A stretch of DNA of 64,000 nt. Source: DASTFY01 sp963813375 (lineage in GTDB: Bacteria > Actinomycetota > Acidimicrobiia > Acidimicrobiales > Ilumatobacteraceae). Positions 17,391 to 26,207 of the stretch are shown one piece after another. Both the position numbers and the translations under genes were made by a program. Positions within the stretch are counted from its first letter, which is position 1. Each line of letters starts with the position of its first letter. The stretch is taken from contig CAWEYT010000006.1 in the NCBI GenBank assembly GCA_963813375.1, forward strand, positions 1 to 64,000. The letters run 5' to 3'. The notes under the pieces were generated by a model. It did not search any database, had not been told where the DNA came from, and worked only from the letters and a program-made list of their open reading frames with translations.

Positions 17391-18312
17391 ATGGCCCGCG
17401 CCGGCGATGCGCCCGTGGACGTCCTCGTAGTGGGGGACGTGGCCACGGACGTCGCTCGTGCTGGCCGGCGGGGCGCGTGCGGCGGGGAGCGACACGCCCA
17501 GTCGGATCGAGGAGCACGATGGCGGGCAGGGAGCCAACCAGGCCCGCTGGTTGGCGGCCGAGGGAGTGCGCGTCGGGCTGGCGGCGCGCGTCGGGCGAGC
17601 GGACAGGGCCCGGCGGGAACGGTCGCTCAGGGTCGCGGGTGTCGTCCCGTTCCTTGCGGGCGATGCCGCGCGACCGACTGGCCGCATCGTCGTGCTGGTC
17701 GATCCGGTGACCGGTGAGCGCGACATGTTCAGCGACCGCGGCGCCGGTGGCGCGCTCACCGCACGCGACCTGGCGCGGGGGCTCGCGTGCACCCTCCGGT
17801 GGGTGCACCTCTCCGGCTATGCCCTGTTCGGCCAACACGGCCCCGCCGTGATGGCCGCCGTGCGCCAGGCCGCGGAGGCGCGCGGGCTCGGCGTGTCGGT
17901 GGACCCGGCGTCGAGCGCCGAGCTGTCGCGCTTCGGCGTCGAGCGGTTCCGCACCCTGATCGATGGGGTGGACGTGCTGCTGCCCAACCTGGACGAGGCC
18001 CGCCTGTTGAGCGGTACGGACGACGCCGAGGCCGCTGCGCTGGCATTGCTCGACCTGGCCGGCACCGTGGTGGTGACGACCGGCGCGCGCGGCGCCGTCG
18101 CGGCGACGCGGGGAGCACCCACGCTGGAGCACGCGCCCGCGCCTCCGGCCGCGGTCGTCGACACCACCGGGGCCGGGGACGCGTTCGCCGCGGGCTTCTT
18201 GGCCGCGCTCGTCGAGCGCGGTGATGTCAGGACGTGCCTCGTCCGGGGCTTGCGGGCGGCGACCCGGGCGGTGGGCGCGGTCGGCGCCCAACCGCCCACG
18301 GGACCGTCATGA
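17391..18312 (+). CDS. PfkB (ribokinase-like) carbohydrate kinase (frameshifted)
   Basis: Phosphorylates a sugar or nucleoside. N-terminal strand VDVLVVGDVATDV lies in the frame opened by ATG 17391. The rest, from LAGGARAAGSDTPSRI, lies in another frame, so one indel sits near 17450. Seen: DGGQGANQARWLAAEGV (substrate-binding Gly/Asn region), GRIVVLVDPVTGERDMF, VDVLLPNLDEARLLSG, and the anion hole/catalytic base DTTGAGDAFAAGFL near the C terminus. About 305 aa after correction. Substrate not deducible. The region around RADRARRERSLRV departs from family pattern and may hide a compensated indel pair. Confidence 0.8.
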
Positions 18313-18335
18313 CAAGCGCCGTGACGAGCGCCGTG

Positions 18336-18713
18336 TCAGCCGGCGGACTGCCAGAGCCCGAGCAGGTTGCCTTCGCAGTCGGTGAAGTAGGCCGCGAAGC
18401 CCATGTCCCCCACTGGCATCTTCTTCTCCACCGTCGAGCCTCCTCGGGACTCGATGGTGGCCAGGGTGGCGTCGATGTCGTCGACGTCGATGGTGATCAC
18501 CGGGGTGGACACGTTGGACTGGCGGGCGAACATGCCGCCTCCGATGTAGCCCGGCTCGGTCGGCCCCTGGTCACCCGAGGGACCGGTGGAGACGATGTGG
18601 TAGTCGAGCTCAGGCATGCCCTGGATCTGCCAGCCGAACACGTCCTGGTAGAAGCTGGTGGCCCGCTCGACATCGTCGTAGGGGACCTCGAAGTGCACGA
18701 CCTTTCCGGCCAT
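18336..18713 (-). CDS. VOC family (glyoxalase-like) protein
   Basis: 125 aa, one vicinal-oxygen-chelate fold. Begins VVHFEVPYDDVERATSFYQ and VFGWQI, the usual first betaalphabetabeta half. The second half reads TIDVDDIDATLATIESRGG and ends AAYFTDCEGNLLGLWQS with a metal-ligand-type glutamate. Similar small proteins are common in actinobacteria; substrate unknown. The promoter is likely in the 80 bp upstream, shared with no other gene. Confidence 0.82.
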   Translation of the reverse strand: MAGKVVHFEVPYDDVERATSFYQDVFGWQIQGMPELDYHIVSTGPSGDQGPTEPGYIGGGMFARQSNVSTPVITIDVDDIDATLATIESRGGSTVEKKMPVGDMGFAAYFTDCEGNLLGLWQSAG

Positions 18714-18794
18714 CTCGAACCTCCTGAAGGTGGGTTGGACTGGAGTACGGGACGCCGATGCGACGTCCGGGGCGATCGTAGGCAGAAGGGTGTG

Positions 18795-19139
18795 TCACCC
18801 TTCCTCGGCGCCGGTGCTCGACTCGAGCAGACGCCGGGCGCGGCGGCCGAGATCGCCGAGATCGACCCTCCCCGCGTCGGCCGCGTCGGCGAGGCGGCGG
18901 GCCAGATCGAGCGCGTCGGCCACGATCGGCGCCTGGACGGCCGCATCCTCACCCATGTCCTGCAGGATCGTCCGCTCGGTCCGCGAGGCGACGAGCGGCG
19001 ACGCCATGCCTTCCACCCAGACGCGGGTACGCCGGCCCTCGCCCCGTTCATCGCCCCGCAAGGGCTCCAACGCGTAGATCTTGTCGGCCCGGGCGAACTT
19101 GCCGAAGCCCAGGAACACCATGCGGGGACTCGTGGTCAT
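18795..19139 (-). CDS. Possible RemA/DUF370-like small protein
   Basis: 114 aa. The first half reads FLGFGKFARADKIYALEP and then GRRTRVWVEGMASPLVASR and ERTILQDM. Order and spacing recall DUF370/RemA proteins, whose core is xxGFGNxxxANRI...GRRTRAV (DNA-binding regulators of matrix genes in Bacillus). The last 50 residues are an Ala/Arg/Asp-rich helix absent from RemA. The match is by eye and distant; an unrelated actinobacterial family is possible. Confidence 0.45.
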   Translation of the reverse strand: MTTSPRMVFLGFGKFARADKIYALEPLRGDERGEGRRTRVWVEGMASPLVASRTERTILQDMGEDAAVQAPIVADALDLARRLADAADAGRVDLGDLGRRARRLLESSTGAEEG

Positions 19140-19270
19140 GCGTCCAGTATCCCCCCAGGGTGTCGCAGGGATCTGCGCCTTCGGGGCGCAGGCCTCCGAA
19201 CGGCAGCGGTCTAGGCTTCGCGGTCCCGAGCGGAGCTCGGGCTTTCGGTCAGCTGAGCAGGAGGTGTGCC

Positions 19271-19696
19271 GTGCCGGCGAATGGCAGCGCGGAGTGGAAG
19301 GGGGATCTGCCGACGGGGTCGGGGACCTTCACGGCGGGCGACCGCATCAGCGGTGGCTACACCTTCAAGTCCCGCTTCGAGGACGGCCCGGGTTCGAACC
19401 CGGAGCAGCTGATCGCAGCCGCGCACGCGTCCTGCTTCTCCATGGCGCTGGCCAACATGCTGGCGGGTGCGGGCTTCCCGCCCGAGTCCATCCGCACCGA
19501 CGCCGCCGTCACGCTGCGCATGGTCGACGGCGCACCCACCATCACGAAGGTCGCGCTCGTCACCGAAGGCCGGGTGCCCGGGATCGACGACGCGGCCTTC
19601 GCCGAGCACGCGGCGGCCGCCAAGGCCGGATGCCCGGTGAGCAGGGCCCTCGCTTCGGTGCCGGAGATCACGCTGGACGCCAGCCTCATCCAGTAG
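19271..19696 (+). CDS. OsmC family peroxiredoxin
   Basis: 141 aa. Reduces organic hydroperoxides using two cysteines, both present: AAHASCFSMALANML (Cys55) and AKAGCPVSRALASV near residue 122. WKGDLPTGSGTFT and SNPEQLIAAAHASC are typical of the OsmC (rather than Ohr) branch. GTG start at 19271, preceded by AGGAGG at 19259-19264. Encoded alone, before an ECF sigma factor gene. Confidence 0.9.
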   Translation: MPANGSAEWKGDLPTGSGTFTAGDRISGGYTFKSRFEDGPGSNPEQLIAAAHASCFSMALANMLAGAGFPPESIRTDAAVTLRMVDGAPTITKVALVTEGRVPGIDDAAFAEHAAAAKAGCPVSRALASVPEITLDASLIQ

Positions 19697-19767
19697 GGCT
19701 CATCCAGTAGCGCTCGTCGGCCGCGCCCCGCTGCGGCCAGGGTGTAGGAGTTTCGGGTCGTGGAGCG

Positions 19768-20322
19768 ATGGGGGCAGTGGTGAGTGCAGCACCGCGGGAC
19801 CCGGCCGGACAGGCAGCCGAGTTGCTGGCCCTCTACGACGATGCGCTGCCCGACGTCTTCGGGTACCTGGCGTCGCGGTGCGGATCCGACACGGTCGCCG
19901 AGGACCTCACCTCGGAGACGTTCCTCGCCGCGGCGGACGCCACAAGGCGCGGTTCGGTCCCGGACCTGACCGTGGCCTGGTTGATCGGTGTGGCCCGGCA
20001 CAAGCTGGTCGACCACTGGCGACGGCGCGAGCGCGAGGACCGCGCGTTCCGTGCCGTGGGCGATCCGGCTCCGGAGCCCGAGGGTGACGACTGGGACGTG
20101 CGCTTCGATGCCATGGTCGCCCAACGGGTCCTCGCCGGACTGGGAGCCCACCACCGCAGCGCCCTGACCCTCCGCTACCTCGACGATCTCCCGGTCCGCG
20201 AGGTCGCCGGCCACCTCGGGCGCACCGTCGGCGCCACCGAGGTCCTGCTCGTCCGGGCCCGCACCGCGTTCCGCACCTCGTACGAGATCGAGCTCGCGAC
20301 CCGGGAGGAGGGACAGCCATGA
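19768..20322 (+). CDS. ECF-type RNA polymerase sigma factor
   Basis: 184 aa. Region 2 reads LLALYDDALPDVFGYLASR, AEDLTSETFLAA and VAWLIGVARHKLVDHWRRR (promoter melting and -10 recognition). Region 4 reads LGAHHRSALTLRYLDDLPVREVAGHLGRTVGATEVLLVRAR, the -35-binding helix-turn-helix. Its stop overlaps the next gene's ATG (ATGA). No classical anti-sigma factor is adjacent; the next gene is a two-domain VOC protein with a short N-terminal leader. Confidence 0.9.
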   Translation: MGAVVSAAPRDPAGQAAELLALYDDALPDVFGYLASRCGSDTVAEDLTSETFLAAADATRRGSVPDLTVAWLIGVARHKLVDHWRRREREDRAFRAVGDPAPEPEGDDWDVRFDAMVAQRVLAGLGAHHRSALTLRYLDDLPVREVAGHLGRTVGATEVLLVRARTAFRTSYEIELATREEGQP

Positions 20323-21414
20323 GCGACCCGTTCGATGCCTTGGCCCGCCCCTACCAGGCGCGCCAGCCGCGCCCGGCGTTCGCCCGCGACCTGCGGGCGC
20401 GCCTGGCCGCCCGGCTCGGCCTCGAAGACCCCGAGATCCCTGCTCGTCCCCCTACCCGAAAGGAAGGCTGCGATGCCACCTTCAACCACCGCCACCTCGT
20501 CGACGTCGACCGCGCTGACCGCCACCCCACCGATCGCCAGCGGGGTCACGCCGTACCTGACCGTCTCGGACGCGGCCGCCGCGCTCGACTGGTACGGCCG
20601 GGCCTTCGGCGCCGAGGAGCAGTTCCGCGTCGTCGGCGACGACGGGCGGCTCGGCCACGCCGAGTTCACCATCGGAGCGGCGCGGTTCATGCTCTCCGAC
20701 GAGTACCCCGAGATCGGCGTCGTCTCGCCGACGACGCTCGGCGGCGCCGGGACCGCGCTCCATCTGTCGGTGAGCGACGTCGACGGGCTCTTCACCCGGG
20801 CCGCCGACGCGGGGGCGACCGCCCAGGCGGCCCCGGCCGACCAGCCTCACGGCGCCCGCCACGGCACGCTCCTCGACCCGTACGGGCACCGCTGGATGCT
20901 GTCGCAGCAGCTCGAGGAGTTCGACCTCGCCGCCTACCGGGACCGTTCCGAGGGCAGCGGCTTCGAGGTCGTCGGCGCCGGGCCGGACGAGGAGATCACC
21001 GTGGCCGATCGCCCAGGCACGGGCGGCGGCATCTGGGCCGGCGCCTTCTACGAGGATGCCCTGGCCGGCATCCGCTTCCTGGTCGACGTGTTGGGGTTCG
21101 AAGAGCAGCTCGTGGTGACCGGACCTGACCAGCGCACGGTGGTGCACAGCCAGCTGCGGTGGCCCGAAGGAGGCGTGGTCCAGGTCGGCACGTACGACCC
21201 GGCGAACGAGTACAGCCACGCACCGGGCGAACAGGCGCTGTACGTCGTGACCGCCGACCCGCAGTCGGTCTGGGAGCGGTGCCGGTCCGCAGGGGTGGCG
21301 GTCGTGCGCGAGCCGGAGTCGCCCGACTACGACCCGGGCGGCATGGGCTTCGCCATCCGCGATCCCGAGCAGAACATCTGGTCGTTCGGGTCCTACGGGC
21401 TCGGCAGCGGCTGA
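20319..21414 (+). CDS. Two-domain VOC (glyoxalase-like) protein translated with ECF sigma (frameshifted N terminus)
   Basis: ATG 20319 overlaps the sigma stop and opens MSDPFDALARPYQARQPRPAFARDLRARL, here read as a short conserved leader. The frame then changes near 20445 into VPLPERKAAMPP and two VOC domains: TPYLTVSDAAAALDWYGRAF to LDPYGHRWML, then GIRFLVDVLGFEEQL to RDPEQNIWSFGSYG. If the break is real, translation of the VOC part would start at ATG 20473, which has a good site (AAAGGAAGG). Sigma-linked VOC proteins with such leaders are my recollection from other actinobacteria. Role, sigma-associated or enzymatic, unknown. Confidence 0.75.
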
Positions 21415-21558
21415 GCCACCGGAGGCGGCCTCCGGATCCGGGCCCGACCGGGTGGTCGCCGGCGTCCGCAGGCGGCGCGAGACTTCCAGTTGACCTCGCT
21501 CGAACAGTTCGGCGGCAAGCCGACTTCTCCATGCGGGATGACCGGGGAGGGGCCCACG

Positions 21559-22901
21559 ATGCGCATCTTCGTCTCGTCATCGTTCGAGGACCTCCGCGAG
21601 CACCGGGCCGCGGCCATCCGAGTACTTCGGGCAGCTCGGTCACGAGGTGATCGCCATGGAGGACATGGTGGCCGGCTCGTCCCCACCGCTGACGAAGGTG
21701 CTGGAGATGGTCGACCGCAGCGAGGCGTACGTCGGCGTGTTCGCCTGGCGGTACGGGCACGTGCCGGGTTCGATCGGCGACATCGGCCCGCCGACCCGGC
21801 CGGCGAAGGAGCCGGGGGCGGACGTTCCACAGGTCAAGGATGCTCACTACGGCGCGACCTCGATCACGCACTACGAGTACCTGCGGGCCAAGGAGCGTGA
21901 CCTTCCGATCCTGGCGTTCCTTCTCGCCGACGACGTTCCTCTGAACCCGGTGTTCGTCGACGGATTCGATCGCTCACGGCCCGGCTCGCCAGCGGATGCG
22001 TCCCGCATCCGGGCCCTTCGCGCCGAGCTGCAGGAAGAGAAGGTTGTGTCGTGGTTCACGACCCCCTCGGACCTCGAGGCCCGTGTGGCCGCCGCGGTGA
22101 CGTCGGTCGGCCTCGGCCGCCAGATCGACATCCAGCCGGCCATCGTCGTCGGAGGAGGAGCCGGGGACCAGTCGGTCTTCGACTCCGCCGGATACTCCGT
22201 CACGTTGGCGGTCGCCCAGGCAGGGGCGCTCCGGCGGGCCATCCGGATCGACCTCTGCAATCCGTGGTGGTCGACCCGGCTCTACCTCGTCGCGCGCGCT
22301 GCTGGAGCACCTCTCCCAGGTCCGCCGGGTCCTGGTCGTGGAGGGATCGCCCGTGTACCCGCTGTCGGCCGAGAGGTTCCCGCGGGTCGTGTTCGTCGGG
22401 CAGCTGTCCACTGCCGCCATCATCCGCGTCATCGAGCCCATGTCGCCTGAGCTTGGACGCTTCCAGCGGTGGCTCCAGCAGCAACCAGTCGATCCGCGCC
22501 TCGACCCCCAGCAGGTCGCGCAGCGGTACCTCGACGAGGGCTGGGCGTCAGCGTTCACGGGTGGCCCACCGGCGGGGGCCGGCCGGCGCCGACCGACCGT
22601 CGATGCACACGAAGCCGAGCGGGCAGTGAAGATCGACCTCACCCGCGACCGCCTCCGGCAGTGGTTCGGCGACGCCATGCTCGAACAGGCCGTCGAGGTA
22701 CGCGACCCACGACGGGCCAGTGTGGTCGACCTCATCCGGGTCATCGACTACCCCAACGACTTCGTGCCGGTGCTCTCGGACCGTCTCCCGAACTCGGACG
22801 AGCCTGTGGGCGTCCTCGACGTGATCGACAAGGCTGCCCTCACCGCTCGCCTCGCCCACAGCTACCTGACCGAGCTGAAGGAGCGGGCCCGCATCTCGTG
22901 A
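21559..22901 (+). CDS. DUF4062 domain protein (two frameshifts)
   Basis: Begins MRIFVSSSFEDLREHRAA, the DUF4062 signature (a TIR/SEFIR-like alpha/beta domain often at the N terminus of large STAND or defence-type proteins). It continues YFGQLGHEVIAMEDM, VDRSEAYVGVFAWRYG and ITHYEYLRAKERDLPILAFLL. The C-terminal 280 residues match no family I know: strands such as VLVVEGSPVYPLSAERF and a helical end LTARLAHSYLTELKERA. Two indels are needed, near 21617 and in the CGCGCGCGC run at 22291-22299 (one missing unit). A GGGGAGGGG site precedes the ATG. Single gene, no NTPase domain seen. Confidence 0.7.
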
Positions 22902-22909
22902 GCGTTCGG

Positions 22910-22982
22910 CGCCCTCGACAGGATTCGAACCTGTGGCCTACTGCTCCGGAGGCAGTCGCTCTATCCCCTGAGCTACGAGGGC
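22910..22982 (-). tRNA. tRNA-Arg (anticodon CCG)
   Basis: 73 nt. The acceptor stem GCCCTCG pairs with CGAGGGC; the D arm contains TAGCTCAG; the anticodon stem ACTGC/GCAGT encloses the loop CTCCGGA with anticodon CCG (reads CGG, Arg). The T arm is ACAGGTTCGAATCCTGT. The 3' CCA is not encoded (CCG follows the discriminator G). It lies between the DUF4062 gene and argS, opposite to argS. Confidence 0.93.
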
Positions 22983-23089
22983 GGGAGAGACCAGGATAGC
23001 GAGAGGACGGCCCGCGGACGGCCCGCGACCGGCCAGCGAGCGGAACGGGAGCGGATCTGACCACCCTCGTGGGCCACAATGGCAGTTCC

Positions 23090-24823
23090 ATGACCGACCC
23101 GCTCCGCATCGCCAGCGACGCGCTCGCGCCCGCCTTCGCGGCGGTGGCCGGACACGCGGTCGACCCTGTCGTCCGGCCGTCCGACCGGGCCGACGCGCAG
23201 GCGAACGGCGCACTGGCCCTGGCCAAGACGCTCGGACGGCCGCCGCGCGAGGTCGCCGAGGCGGTGCTCGGCGCGCTCGACGGCACCATGGACGAGGTCG
23301 CCGCCCTCGAGGTGGCCGGGCCTGGTTTCCTCAACATCACCTTCCTCGACGACTTCCTGGCCCGCCAGCTCGCGGCGGTCGCGGCCGACGAGCGGCTCGG
23401 CATCCCGCTGGCGACGCAGCCCGAGACGGTGGTGATCGACTACTCACACCCCAACGTGGCCAAGGAGATGCACGTCGGCCACCTGCGGACGACGATCATC
23501 GGCGACGCGCTGACCCGCATGCTCGACTTCGCCGGTCACACCGTCATCCGGGAGAACCACATCGGCGACTGGGGCACGCCGTTCGGCATGCTGATCGAGC
23601 ACCTCCTGGACCTCGGCGAGGACGAGGCCGCCCACGAGCTGTCCATGGGCGACCTCGACGGCTTCTACCGCGGCGCCCGCCGGGCCTTCGACGCCGATCC
23701 GGCCCTGCAGGAGCGGGCGCGGGCGCGGGTGGTCGCGCTCCAGAGCGGCGATCCCGAGACCTTGCGGCTCTGGCACGTGCTGGTCGAGCAGAGCACCCGC
23801 TACTTCGACGCCGTCTACGACCGGCTCGGGGTGCTCCTGGAGCCTGACGACCTCATGGGCGAGAGCGCCTACAACGACCTGCTCCCGGAGGTGGTGCAGC
23901 GCCTGGACGACGCCCATCTGCTGACGATCTCGGACGGGGCCGCCGTCGTCTTCCCGCCCGGGTACACGAACCGCCAGGGGGAGCCCCTGCCGCTCATCGT
24001 CCGCAAGTCGGACGGCGGCTACGGCTACGCCGCCACGGACCTGGCGACGGTCATCGACCGCGTCGAGCGGCTCGGCGCGACCCTGCTGCTCTACGTCGTC
24101 GGCGCGCCGCAGGCCCAGCACCTCCAGATGGTGTGGGCCGTGGCCGAGGAGGCCGGCTGGCTCCGCCCGCCGGCGAGAGCGACACACATCACCTTCGGCA
24201 ACGTCCTGGGCGCCGACCGCAAGATGCTCAAGAGCCGCAGCGGCGAAAGCGTCAAGCTGATCGACCTGCTCGACGAGGCCGTGCAGCGGGCCGAGGACGC
24301 GATCGCCGACAAGAACCCCGAGCTGCCACCCGACGAGAGGTCCGCTGTCGCCCGCATCGTCGGCATAGGGGCGGTGAAGTACGCCGACCTGTCCACGGAC
24401 CGCATCAAGGACTACGTCTTCGACTGGGAGCGGATGCTGTCCTTCGATGGTGACACGGCGCCGTACCTCCAGTACGCGCACGCCCGCATCTGCTCCATCT
24501 TCCGGCGGGCAGGGATCGATCGGGCGGCGGTTCGGCAGGTCGCGCCTGTGCTCGGCGAGCCGGCGGAGCGGACGCTGGCCCTTCGACTGCTCGGCTACGA
24601 CGCCGCCGTGGCGGACGCCCTCGAGCGCTACAGCCCGCACCGCCTGACCTCCTATCTGTTCGATCTCGCCCTCGACTTCACCGGGTTCTACGAGGCCTGC
24701 CCCGTCCTCCGGGCGCCTGACGAGGTCACCCGCGACAGCCGCCTCGCTCTCGCCGATCTCACAGCCAGGGTCCTCGCGCACGGGCTGGGCCTGCTCGGCA
24801 TCGACGTCCCCGAACGCATGTGA
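23090..24823 (+). CDS. argS: Arginyl-tRNA synthetase
   Basis: 577 aa, intact. Charges tRNA-Arg. The N-terminal additional domain ends LEVAGPGFLNITFLDDF. Class I signatures follow: SHPNVAKEMHVGHLRTTIIG (HIGH equivalent) and DRKMLKSRSGESV (KMSKS equivalent). YAHARICSIFRRA lies in the anticodon-binding helical domain, ending LLGIDVPERM. ATG at 23090 chosen because MTDPLRIASDAL begins family similarity. lysA follows after 7 nt, so argS-lysA-hom-thrC may form one transcript, a common actinobacterial arrangement. Confidence 0.95.
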   Translation: MTDPLRIASDALAPAFAAVAGHAVDPVVRPSDRADAQANGALALAKTLGRPPREVAEAVLGALDGTMDEVAALEVAGPGFLNITFLDDFLARQLAAVAADERLGIPLATQPETVVIDYSHPNVAKEMHVGHLRTTIIGDALTRMLDFAGHTVIRENHIGDWGTPFGMLIEHLLDLGEDEAAHELSMGDLDGFYRGARRAFDADPALQERARARVVALQSGDPETLRLWHVLVEQSTRYFDAVYDRLGVLLEPDDLMGESAYNDLLPEVVQRLDDAHLLTISDGAAVVFPPGYTNRQGEPLPLIVRKSDGGYGYAATDLATVIDRVERLGATLLLYVVGAPQAQHLQMVWAVAEEAGWLRPPARATHITFGNVLGADRKMLKSRSGESVKLIDLLDEAVQRAEDAIADKNPELPPDERSAVARIVGIGAVKYADLSTDRIKDYVFDWERMLSFDGDTAPYLQYAHARICSIFRRAGIDRAAVRQVAPVLGEPAERTLALRLLGYDAAVADALERYSPHRLTSYLFDLALDFTGFYEACPVLRAPDEVTRDSRLALADLTARVLAHGLGLLGIDVPERM

Positions 24824-24830
24824 GCCGACC

Positions 24831-26105
24831 GTGACCGCGCTGCCCCGCGACCTGTTGCCCGACCACGCCTCCGTGGGCGACGACGGCCAACTCCTCATCG
24901 GAGGCGTCGACGTCGCCGACCTGGCGGCCGAGCACGGCACCCCGCTCTTCGTGTACGACGAGGACCACCTGCGGGCCCGCTGCCGCGAGGCCGTCGACGC
25001 CTTCGGGGAGGGGAACGTTGTGTATGCAACGAAGGCGTTCCTCTGCCTGGCCATGGCCCGGCTGGCCCACGAGGAGGGGCTGCTGCTGGACGTGGCGACC
25101 GGTGGCGAGCTGCACGTGGCGCTGGCCGCCGGGGTCCCGCCGGACCGGCTCGTGTTCCACGGGAACAACAAGTCCGACGACGAGCTCCGCCAGGCCCTCG
25201 AGGCCGGCGTCGGCTTGCTCGTGGTGGACAGCTTCGACGAGCTGGACCGGCTCGAGACCCTCCACGACGACGGTTGCCCGGTCGCGGACATCCAGCTGCG
25301 GATCACCCCCGGGGTCGAGGCCCACACCCACGAGTTCGTGCGGACCGGACAGGAGGACTCGAAGTTCGGCTTCGGGCTACCGAGCGGTGCCGCGGCGGCG
25401 GCCGCCGAACGGGCCATGGCGTCGGCGGCCGTCAACCTGGTCGGCTTCCACGCCCACGTCGGCTCGCAGGTCTTCGCGGCGGACAACTTCGCCCGCGTCG
25501 CCGAGGTCATGACGGACTTCGCCCGCCCCTTCGGGCTCCCCATCCTGACCCTCGGTGGCGGCCTCGGCGTCGCGTACGTGGAGGGTGAGTCGGCGCCGTC
25601 CATCACCGAATGGGCCCGCGTGCTCCACAAGGCGGTCGAAGAGGCCGGCTTCGAGGGCCGGCTGCTGGTCGAGCCCGGTCGAGCCATCGTGGCGTCGGCC
25701 GCGGTCACGCTGTACACGGTGGGGACCATCAAGGACATCCCCGGCATCCGCACCTACGTCGCCGTGGACGGGGGCATGAGCGACAACCCCCGCCCCGTGC
25801 TCTACGGCAGCGGCTACGAGACGTTCCTCCCCCGGGCGGTCGAGGCCGATCGCACCCGTCCCGTGCGTGTGGTCGGCAAGCACTGCGAGAGCGGCGACCT
25901 GCTGGTCCGCGACGGCTGGGTGCCGGGCGACGTAGCCGTCGGGGACCTGCTGGCCACGCCGGTCACCGGCGCGTACGGGCACTCCATGGGCAGCAACTAC
26001 AACAAGGTCCCCCGGCCCGCCGTCGTGTTCGTGTCCGGCGGGCGCGCCCGCCTCGCCGTGCGGAGGGAGACCTACGACGACCTGCTCCGCCTCGATGTCC
26101 CGTAG
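24831..26105 (+). CDS. lysA: Diaminopimelate decarboxylase
   Basis: 424 aa. Last step of lysine synthesis, meso-DAP to lysine. PLP lysine K68 in VVYATKAFLCLAM; VFHGNNKSDDELR; GFHAHVGSQVF; the Gly-rich phosphate loop LTLGGGLGVAY; VEPGRAIVASA; and the active-site GKHCESGDLL with the C-terminal YNKVPRPAVV. GTG start 8 nt after argS. A large inverted repeat (26114-26167) follows its stop. Confidence 0.95.
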   Translation: MTALPRDLLPDHASVGDDGQLLIGGVDVADLAAEHGTPLFVYDEDHLRARCREAVDAFGEGNVVYATKAFLCLAMARLAHEEGLLLDVATGGELHVALAAGVPPDRLVFHGNNKSDDELRQALEAGVGLLVVDSFDELDRLETLHDDGCPVADIQLRITPGVEAHTHEFVRTGQEDSKFGFGLPSGAAAAAAERAMASAAVNLVGFHAHVGSQVFAADNFARVAEVMTDFARPFGLPILTLGGGLGVAYVEGESAPSITEWARVLHKAVEEAGFEGRLLVEPGRAIVASAAVTLYTVGTIKDIPGIRTYVAVDGGMSDNPRPVLYGSGYETFLPRAVEADRTRPVRVVGKHCESGDLLVRDGWVPGDVAVGDLLATPVTGAYGHSMGSNYNKVPRPAVVFVSGGRARLAVRRETYDDLLRLDVP

Positions 26106-26113
26106 CCGCCTCA

Positions 26114-26167
26114 GCGTTCTGGTCATCGGACCGTACCGCCGGCGGTCCGAATCTCTGACCAGAACGC
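26114..26167. repeat. Nested inverted repeat between lysA and hom
   Basis: Outer arms GCGTTCTGGTCA (26114-26125) and TGACCAGAACGC (26156-26167) pair perfectly over 12 bp. Inside, CGGACCG (26127-26133) pairs with CGGTCCG (26143-26149). It could act as a terminator or RNA-stability hairpin between lysA and hom. The right half, CGGTCCGAATCTCTGACC and onward, recurs with few changes near 54827-54850, so this may be a dispersed repeat rather than a dedicated terminator. Confidence 0.6.
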
Positions 26168-26207
26168 GAAGGGGGCGGAGACGAGTCGCACGGTACCCTC
26201 GCTCGCC

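Noticed and set aside
14563..18291. A 1242-residue open frame antisense to ppc and the PfkB gene
   Set aside because: The plus strand has ppc with all catalytic motifs; the minus frame is a low-complexity shadow (runs of GQ, HLE, RRG) common in high-GC DNA. The same applies to long antisense frames opposite cimA (2101-4053), leuC (41705-43123), thrC, argS and the MFS gene.
22910..22982. Integration site (attB) at the tRNA-Arg with an integrated element to its left
   Set aside because: No integrase and no second copy of the tRNA 3' end within the window.
22996..23025. CRISPR or tandem-repeat array
   Set aside because: Only two adjacent copies of GGACGGCCCGC occur; there are no spacers and no cas genes anywhere in the window.
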